The notes under the pieces were generated by a model. It was not told the origin of the DNA. It did no database searches and saw only the letters and a list, made by a program, of their open reading frames with translations. The position numbers and the translations under genes are program-made. Below are positions 38,872 to 43,509 of a stretch of 43,509 bases of DNA, piece by piece (the stretch's first letter is position 1; each line of letters starts with the position of its first letter). The DNA comes from JACVRM01 sp046262315 (lineage in GTDB: Bacteria; Actinomycetota; Thermoleophilia; Gaiellales; Gaiellaceae): contig JBHEMZ010000033.1 in assembly GCA_046262315.1 (NCBI GenBank), positions 1 to 43,509 of the forward strand. The letters are read 5' to 3'.

Positions 38872-40137
38872 ATGACGAGGCGCTACTTCGGAACGGACGG
38901 CGTGCGCGGCGTCGTCGGCGAGTCGCTCACAGCCGAGCTCGTCGAGCGGCTCGGCAAGGCGGCCACGCTCTGGTCGCGCCGCGGGCGCGTGTTCGTCGGA
39001 CGCGACACGCGTGGCTCGGGTGCCGAGCTGGAGGAGGCGTTCGCGCGCGGCGTCGTCTCCGCAGGCGGCCACGCGGTGCTGGCGGGAGTGTTGCCCACGC
39101 CGGCCGTGGCGCTCCTCGCGCTCGACCTCGGTGTCGCCATCACCGCCTCGCACAATCCGGCCGAGTACAACGGCGTCAAGATCTTTGCCCGCGGCGGCCA
39201 GAAGCTGACGGACTCGGACGAGGAGGAGGTCGAGGCGCTGCTCGACGCCCCACCCGCCGCTGAGCCCGGGTCGATCGACCGTGTCGAGATCGCTCCGGAC
39301 AGCTACCTCGAGCACGTCACCGACCGTTTCGGCTCCGACCTGACCGGCCTGCGCGTCGCGCTCGACTGCGCCAACGGCGCCTACTCGGAGATCGCACCGG
39401 AGGCTTTCCGGCGTCTGGGCGCCGACGTGGTGGCGATCGGGAACCAACCGGACGGCACGAACATCAATGCAGGCTGTGGAGCCACCGACCTGACCTTGCT
39501 CTCGCGCACCGCGCGAGAGCAAGGTGTCGACCTCGGCTTCGCATTCGATGGGGACGGCGACCGCGTGCTGGCCGTCGACGGGGCGGGCGAGCCAGTGGAC
39601 GGCGACCAGCTGCTCGCGATCCTCGCGCTCGCGCTCGAGGTCGACCTCGTCGCCGTCACGGTGATGACGAACCTCGGCTTCCACACGCTCATGGGCGAGC
39701 ACGACATCCGGGTCGTGACGACCGACGTCGGCGACCGCTACGTGCTCGAGGCGCTGCGCCGGGAGGGCGGCGTACTGGGCGGCGAGCAGTCCGGCCACAT
39801 CCTCTACCTGCGCGACCACGTCACCGGTGACGGACTCGCCGCGGCGCTGCTCGTCTGCGGCGCCCTAGGCGCCCGCACGCTTGCCGACGCCGCCGCCGTC
39901 ATGCCGCGCTTCCCTCAGGCGCAGCAGAACGTCCCCGTTGCCCGGCGCGAGCTCTCGGATACTGTCCACGCCGAGGTGGGGCGCCTCAACGCCGAGCTCG
40001 ACGCGACGGGCCGCATCCTCGTCCGTCCGTCGGGCACCGAGCCGGTCGTGCGGGTGCTCGCAGAGGCCCCGGATCAGGCCCGCGCGGCCCAACTCTGTGA
40101 TACGATTGCCGCTCTCGTTCGTCGAGAGCTCGGCTGA
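38872..40137 (+). CDS. glmM: Phosphoglucosamine mutase
   Basis: A 421-residue alpha-D-phosphohexomutase converting glucosamine-6-phosphate to glucosamine-1-phosphate for UDP-GlcNAc. RYFGTDGVRGVVGE is the GlmM start, phosphoserine Ser93 is in TASHNPAEYNGVK, the Mg site is DGDGDR (226-231) and the phosphate-binding loop is VRPSGTEPVVRV. At 421 it is about 25 residues shorter than typical GlmM. glmS, the preceding enzyme of the pathway, follows directly. Confidence 0.94.
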   Translation: MTRRYFGTDGVRGVVGESLTAELVERLGKAATLWSRRGRVFVGRDTRGSGAELEEAFARGVVSAGGHAVLAGVLPTPAVALLALDLGVAITASHNPAEYNGVKIFARGGQKLTDSDEEEVEALLDAPPAAEPGSIDRVEIAPDSYLEHVTDRFGSDLTGLRVALDCANGAYSEIAPEAFRRLGADVVAIGNQPDGTNINAGCGATDLTLLSRTAREQGVDLGFAFDGDGDRVLAVDGAGEPVDGDQLLAILALALEVDLVAVTVMTNLGFHTLMGEHDIRVVTTDVGDRYVLEALRREGGVLGGEQSGHILYLRDHVTGDGLAAALLVCGALGARTLADAAAVMPRFPQAQQNVPVARRELSDTVHAEVGRLNAELDATGRILVRPSGTEPVVRVLAEAPDQARAAQLCDTIAALVRRELG

Positions 40138-40268
40138 GTAACCCCGAATCCAGGGACCCTCAGAACCGGGCTTTCGTACTTTCTGGGAGGCCATCGGACA
40201 GTCGGCGCGCGATAGACGTTCTCACCAGGCTCGGACAGGAGCCGCCCAGGCGAAGAGAGGAGCTCTCG

Positions 40269-42098
40269 GTGTGCGGGATCATCGGGTACGTCGGAGACAG
40301 GGAGTGCAAGGCGATCCTGCTCCAGGGGCTCGAGCGGCTGGAGTACCGCGGCTACGACTCGGCGGGCCTGGCTCTCGTCGAGGAGGATGGGCTCGACTAC
40401 GTCCGCGCCGTTGGGAACCTCCAGAACCTGAAGGCGGCCGTCGCGCCCAACGGGTCGCACGCCACCACAGGTCTCGGCCACACGCGCTGGGCGACGCACG
40501 GTGCGGTCACCGAGGAGAACGCGCATCCGCTGGCGGGCTGCGGCGGCGGCAGGGTCGCCGTCGTCCTGAACGGCATCGTCGAGAACTTTCGCGAGCTACG
40601 CGACTCCCTCCGGGATCGAGGGCACGAGTTCACCTCCGAGACCGACGCCGAGACGGTGGTCCATCTCGTCGAGGAGCACTACGAGGGCGACCTCGTGGCG
40701 GCGGTGCGCGCCGCTTACGGGCGTCTCGAGGGTCACTTTAGCTTCGTCGTCGTCCACCACGACCATCCCGACCTCCTCGTCGGCGCACGCCTCCAGTGCC
40801 CGCTCGTCGTCGGCATCGGCGAGGGTGAGACGTTCCTCGCCTCCTCGATCGCGGCTTTCCTCCCGCACACGCGCGTAGTCCAGCTCATCGACGACGGCGA
40901 GGTCGTCGCCATCACCGCCGAAGGAGCCGACTTCGCGGACGTCGCCTCGGGCGAGGAGCGCGAGCACGAACTCATCACCGTCGACTGGGACGAGGAGAGC
41001 GCCGAGAAGCAGGGCTACGAGACGTTCATGCTCAAGGAGATCTACGAGCAGCCGGACGCCGTCCGCGAGACGATCGGCGACCGCGTCCGCGGCCACGAGC
41101 TCGTCCTCGAGGGCCTCGGCCTCACGCCAAAGCAAATCCGCAACCTGCGCCGGATCGTGGTCGTCGCCTGCGGCACCGCGTACCACGCGGGTGTCGTGGG
41201 GCGCTACATCATGGAGGAGTGGGCCCGCCTGCCCGTCGAGCCCGACATCGCCAGCGAGTGGATCTACCGCAACCCGGTGCTTTCGAAGGACACGCTCGTG
41301 ATCGGCATCTCGCAGTCCGGCGAGACGCGCGACACGGTCAACGCGCTGAAGCTCGCCCGCGAGCGCGGCGCGCGGACGCTCGCCATCACGAACCAGATGG
41401 GCACGCAGATCACGCGCGAGGCGGACGCCGTTCTCTATACACGCTGTGGCCTCGAGGTCTCCGTCGCCTCTTCGAAGACCTTCACGGCCCAGGTCGCGCT
41501 GCTGTCGCTGATTGCGCTGAAACTTGCCGAGATCCGCAGGACGCTGCCGCAGGAGGAGATCGACTTCATCCTCGACCGGCTGCACGAGCTGCCCGAGCGA
41601 ATTGCCGAGTTCCTCGACGGCGACCATCCCATCGAGGAGATCGCCCAGCGCTACTACGACAAGCCGTTCTTCCTCTACCTCGGGCGCCACATCGGGCTGC
41701 CCGTCGCGCTTGAAGGCGCGCTCAAGCTCAAGGAGATCTCGTATATACCGACCGAGGGGTACTCAGCCGGCGAGATGAAGCACGGTCCGATCGCGCTGCT
41801 CGACGAGGACACGCCGGTTGTTGTCGTGGCCACAGACCTCCACATCTACGACAAGATCGTCTCCAACATCCAGGAGACTCGGGCACGCGGCGCGCACGTG
41901 ATCGCGATCGCCACCGACGGCAACGAGGACATCCAGCACCATGCGGACGACGTCATCTACGTGCCGAGCACGCCGAACTTCCTCCAGGCCGTGCTTGCGG
42001 TGCTGCCGCTCCAGCTCCTGGCCTACCGCATCGCGCGGCTACGTGGCCTGAACGTGGACCAGCCGCGCAATCTGGCGAAAACTGTAACCGTGGAGTAA
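40269..42098 (+). CDS. glmS: Glutamine-fructose-6-phosphate aminotransferase
   Basis: A 609-residue enzyme making glucosamine-6-phosphate. The GTG start places Cys2 (CGIIGYVGDRE) as N-terminal nucleophile of the glutaminase half; LEYRGYDSAG and HTRWATHG are its motifs. Two SIS sugar-isomerase domains follow (GTAYHAGVVGRY, ISQSGETRDTVNALK; later YIPTEGYSAGEMKHGPIALLD) and the end LAKTVTVE is the conserved tail. GAAGAGAGGAG before the start is a good ribosome site. The 131-base leader (possible -10 TACGAT at 40101-40106 inside glmM) shows no glmS-ribozyme core that I can recognise. Confidence 0.96.
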   Translation: MCGIIGYVGDRECKAILLQGLERLEYRGYDSAGLALVEEDGLDYVRAVGNLQNLKAAVAPNGSHATTGLGHTRWATHGAVTEENAHPLAGCGGGRVAVVLNGIVENFRELRDSLRDRGHEFTSETDAETVVHLVEEHYEGDLVAAVRAAYGRLEGHFSFVVVHHDHPDLLVGARLQCPLVVGIGEGETFLASSIAAFLPHTRVVQLIDDGEVVAITAEGADFADVASGEEREHELITVDWDEESAEKQGYETFMLKEIYEQPDAVRETIGDRVRGHELVLEGLGLTPKQIRNLRRIVVVACGTAYHAGVVGRYIMEEWARLPVEPDIASEWIYRNPVLSKDTLVIGISQSGETRDTVNALKLARERGARTLAITNQMGTQITREADAVLYTRCGLEVSVASSKTFTAQVALLSLIALKLAEIRRTLPQEEIDFILDRLHELPERIAEFLDGDHPIEEIAQRYYDKPFFLYLGRHIGLPVALEGALKLKEISYIPTEGYSAGEMKHGPIALLDEDTPVVVVATDLHIYDKIVSNIQETRARGAHVIAIATDGNEDIQHHADDVIYVPSTPNFLQAVLAVLPLQLLAYRIARLRGLNVDQPRNLAKTVTVE

Positions 42099-42135
42099 CC
42101 GCCGGCCGCTCGCCCATTCGCCGCCGCCTCGCGAG

Positions 42136-42163
42136 CTAGCCGCGGCCGCAGGGCCGCGGCTAG
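42136..42163. terminator. Strong bidirectional hairpin after glmS
   Basis: A perfect 12-bp stem, CTAGCCGCGGCC with GGCCGCGGCTAG, and a 4-base loop, between convergent glmS and the OB-fold gene. Its right arm contains the stop codon of the OB-fold gene (42160-42162), so that gene's end is inside the structure. Confidence 0.6.
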
Positions 42164-42654
42164 GAGCCGTCGACGTCAGTCGCAACGACGACCGGCCGGT
42201 CGCGGAACTCCGGGAACGCGGCGTCGTCGGCAAGTGAGCGGCCCACGGCATTCGTCACGGGCTCGGAGGTGATCTCGCGTACGGTGCCTCGCACGGTCAC
42301 GCTCTCGCCGGTGACGACCGACTCGCCGCGCTTGCTGACCACGAGGATGGAGCCGAAATCATCGGCGTCGGCCGTGCCCGCGTTCGGGTCGGACACGATG
42401 AGGATGCGTCCGCCGTCGCGGACGGCCTGCACCTCGCCGTCGATCGTCACCTGCTGGCCGGTGCGCCGGCCCTGGAGGATGTCCGTGAAGCTCGTCACCC
42501 GTGCACCGCCGTCGTCATCGCTCGAATTGCCGGCGACCACGACGATGATGATGATCGCCGCCAGGAGTGCAAGCACTCCGATCGCGATCAGCGGGATGCG
42601 CCTTCGGCCCTCCGTACGCTCGGGCTCGACGTCGACTGTCCTCGGCATGGGCAT
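42160..42654 (-). CDS. Membrane-anchored OB-fold-like hypothetical protein
   Basis: A 164-residue protein with a charged N-terminus (PRTVDVEPERTEGRRR), one membrane helix (IPLIAIGVLALLAAIIIIVVVAG) and an extracytoplasmic beta-rich domain: GQQVTIDGEVQAVRDGGRIL, GSILVVSKRGESVVTGE and VTVRGTVREITSE resemble OB-fold strands of the kind seen in nucleic-acid-binding-like and CcmE-like domains. No haem-binding His motif is seen, so CcmE itself is unlikely. It is divergent from the next hypothetical gene. Function unknown. Confidence 0.7.
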   Translation of the reverse strand: MPMPRTVDVEPERTEGRRRIPLIAIGVLALLAAIIIIVVVAGNSSDDDGGARVTSFTDILQGRRTGQQVTIDGEVQAVRDGGRILIVSDPNAGTADADDFGSILVVSKRGESVVTGESVTVRGTVREITSEPVTNAVGRSLADDAAFPEFRDRPVVVATDVDGS

Positions 42655-42715
42655 GCTTTGGTTGTTTCCTGCAGCGCTGGAGTCAAACGCTGCTGTTCGA
42701 GGAACAACGACCAGC

Positions 42716-43069
42716 GTGAAGGACGGACTGCGCGGTGTGGTGTTGTGTGCGGCCGGCCATTCCGTCGTCGTATGGGAGCCGGAGGTGTTCGGGTACCGCG
42801 ACTTCGCGTTCCTGCTGGGGGGCGGCCGCGTCTTCTCGCTGACGACGGCCGACGGAGCGCGAACCGAACTCGGCGTCGGTGTGGGGGACGACCTCGCCGC
42901 CGTGAACGACGCATACCCGGACGCCGAGTGCGGTGAGTACCGGTACTCGAAGGGCAGCGGCTACGAGTGGTGCCGCACGTCCGTGGGCGGGAACCGGCTC
43001 TTCTTAGGCGGCGATCCGGTCGAGAGCATTACCGTGACGCGGCTGGGGCGCCCGGGCGAGGACTCCTAG
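42716..43069 (+). CDS. Hypothetical protein
   Basis: A 117-residue frame from GTG 42716. EVFGYRDFAFLLGGGRVFSLTTADG, then LGVGVGDDLAAVNDAYPDAECGEYR and GNRLFLGGDPVESITVTRLG, resemble small beta-rich exported domains in which a GVGDxxxxVxxxYP motif recurs. Two cysteines (CGEYR and EWCRTS) may pair. The frame is open upstream to ATGs at 42647 and 42653, overlapping the divergent gene's start and adding a weak hydrophobic stretch, so an exported form is possible. Its stop shares CTAG with the stop of the convergent cupin gene. Confidence 0.55.
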   Translation: MKDGLRGVVLCAAGHSVVVWEPEVFGYRDFAFLLGGGRVFSLTTADGARTELGVGVGDDLAAVNDAYPDAECGEYRYSKGSGYEWCRTSVGGNRLFLGGDPVESITVTRLGRPGEDS

Positions 43070-43431
43070 GCCCACTCCATCGGCTCGTAGCCGCTCGACC
43101 GCGGGGCGGAAACGATCAGTAGCTGTACGGGGTCGCGGCCGGTATTGCGCACAGTGCGTCTGCGCTCGGGATCGACGCGCGCGAACGTGAGCGCCGGGGC
43201 CCGATGCTCCTCGCCGTCTACCACGATCGCCGCCTCGCCGCTCAGCACGACGAAGACCTCATCATGATCGCGCTCGGTCTCGTCATGCTCGGGAATCTGG
43301 CCGCCCGGCTCGAGCTCGACGAGGTTCATGCCGAACGACTCGAGCCCTAGCGAGCGGCGGACGAGTGACCAGCGCCCCGTGCGCTCGAGCTCGTCGGCGT
43401 GGGCGACGGTGAAGCCTGCGGTGGTGGCCAT
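43066..43431 (-). CDS. Cupin-domain protein
   Basis: A 121-residue single-domain cupin. LVELEPGGQIPEHDETERDHDEVFVVLSGEA-like spacing gives the first cupin motif with metal-ligand candidates His and Glu; the second motif is changed (LTFARVDPERRRTVRNTG), lacking the usual His. No enzymatic role can be assigned. GGGAG five bases before the ATG is a proper ribosome site, and TAGGCT further up could be its -10, so this gene is not leaderless. Confidence 0.75.
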   Translation of the reverse strand: MATTAGFTVAHADELERTGRWSLVRRSLGLESFGMNLVELEPGGQIPEHDETERDHDEVFVVLSGEAAIVVDGEEHRAPALTFARVDPERRRTVRNTGRDPVQLLIVSAPRSSGYEPMEWA

Positions 43432-43509
43432 CGGTCTCCCTTCTTCTACGTCGCTGCGAGCCTAAGGATGACGAGTGCGGACGGGCGGCGCCGGAACGGC
43501 GGGCCCGCC

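Noticed and set aside
40138..40268. glmS ribozyme in the glmS leader
   Set aside because: The conserved catalytic core and cleavage-site context could not be found by eye; a covariance-model search would settle it.
1..43509. tRNA, rRNA genes or CRISPR arrays
   Set aside because: No cloverleaf with CCA-type context, no rRNA sequence and no spaced direct repeats were recognised; dedicated searches were not possible.

Overview
The window is high-GC chromosomal DNA from an actinobacterium. Gene content and style (GTG starts, promoters abutting start codons, conserved small membrane proteins, secreted DUF11 proteins) suggest the class Thermoleophilia (Gaiellales/Solirubrobacterales type), probably environmental. 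The taxonomic call is inference: there is no rRNA, and I saw no tRNA, CRISPR array or phage module.

Layout. (1) 1-3.4 kb: the 3' end of an IS5-type transposase, a two-gene minus-strand unit (small hypothetical + FabL-like enoyl-ACP reductase), an EamA exporter and hppD. (2) 3.5-7 kb: a membrane protein that looks like a fusion, a badly damaged secreted-protein gene (frameshift, in-frame stop, no good start) and a DUF2071 gene with an unclear start. (3) 7-17.8 kb, all minus strand: a secreted VHL-beta/thrombospondin-3/DUF11 protein, two paralogous secreted M6-like metalloproteases (one broken by two frameshifts), then a 1312-residue Ser/Thr kinase with cyclase-like, AAA and TPR regions. This is the accessory and most unusual part. 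(4) 17.9-23.7 kb: hmgA, a HAD phosphatase, AlkA, a GNAT fusion, an alpha/beta hydrolase and a DUF72 protein. (5) 23.8-27 kb: murI-rph-(mgtC remnant)-rdgB, then a convergent YihY-type membrane protein. (6) 27.1-35.4 kb, all plus: roadblock protein, small anchored protein, pyrE, HU, pyrF, LysM protein, D,D-carboxypeptidase, PfkB kinase, guaB, guaA. (7) 35.6-43.5 kb: DedA and MFS proteins (divergent), rplM-rpsI-glmM-glmS, an OB-fold membrane protein, a hypothetical gene and a cupin.

How the genes work together. Segments 5-7 are core growth functions: nucleotide synthesis and sanitation (pyrE, pyrF, guaB, guaA, rdgB), cell-wall precursors and remodelling (murI, glmM, glmS, D,D-carboxypeptidase, LysM), translation and RNA maturation (rplM, rpsI, rph) and nucleoid structure (HU). 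hppD and hmgA are consecutive steps of tyrosine breakdown but lie about 15 kb apart, with the secreted-protein/kinase block between them. That block is the best candidate for an undescribed system: its secreted members share a Cys-flanked basic helical segment, DUF11 repeats and, in two proteins, a homologous C-terminal beta domain.

A recurring signal is a TANNNT -10 hexamer 6-9 nt before the start codon of at least ten genes, pointing to widespread leaderless transcription. The three +1 frameshifts and the in-frame stop all fall in the secreted-protein genes, while the housekeeping genes are intact.
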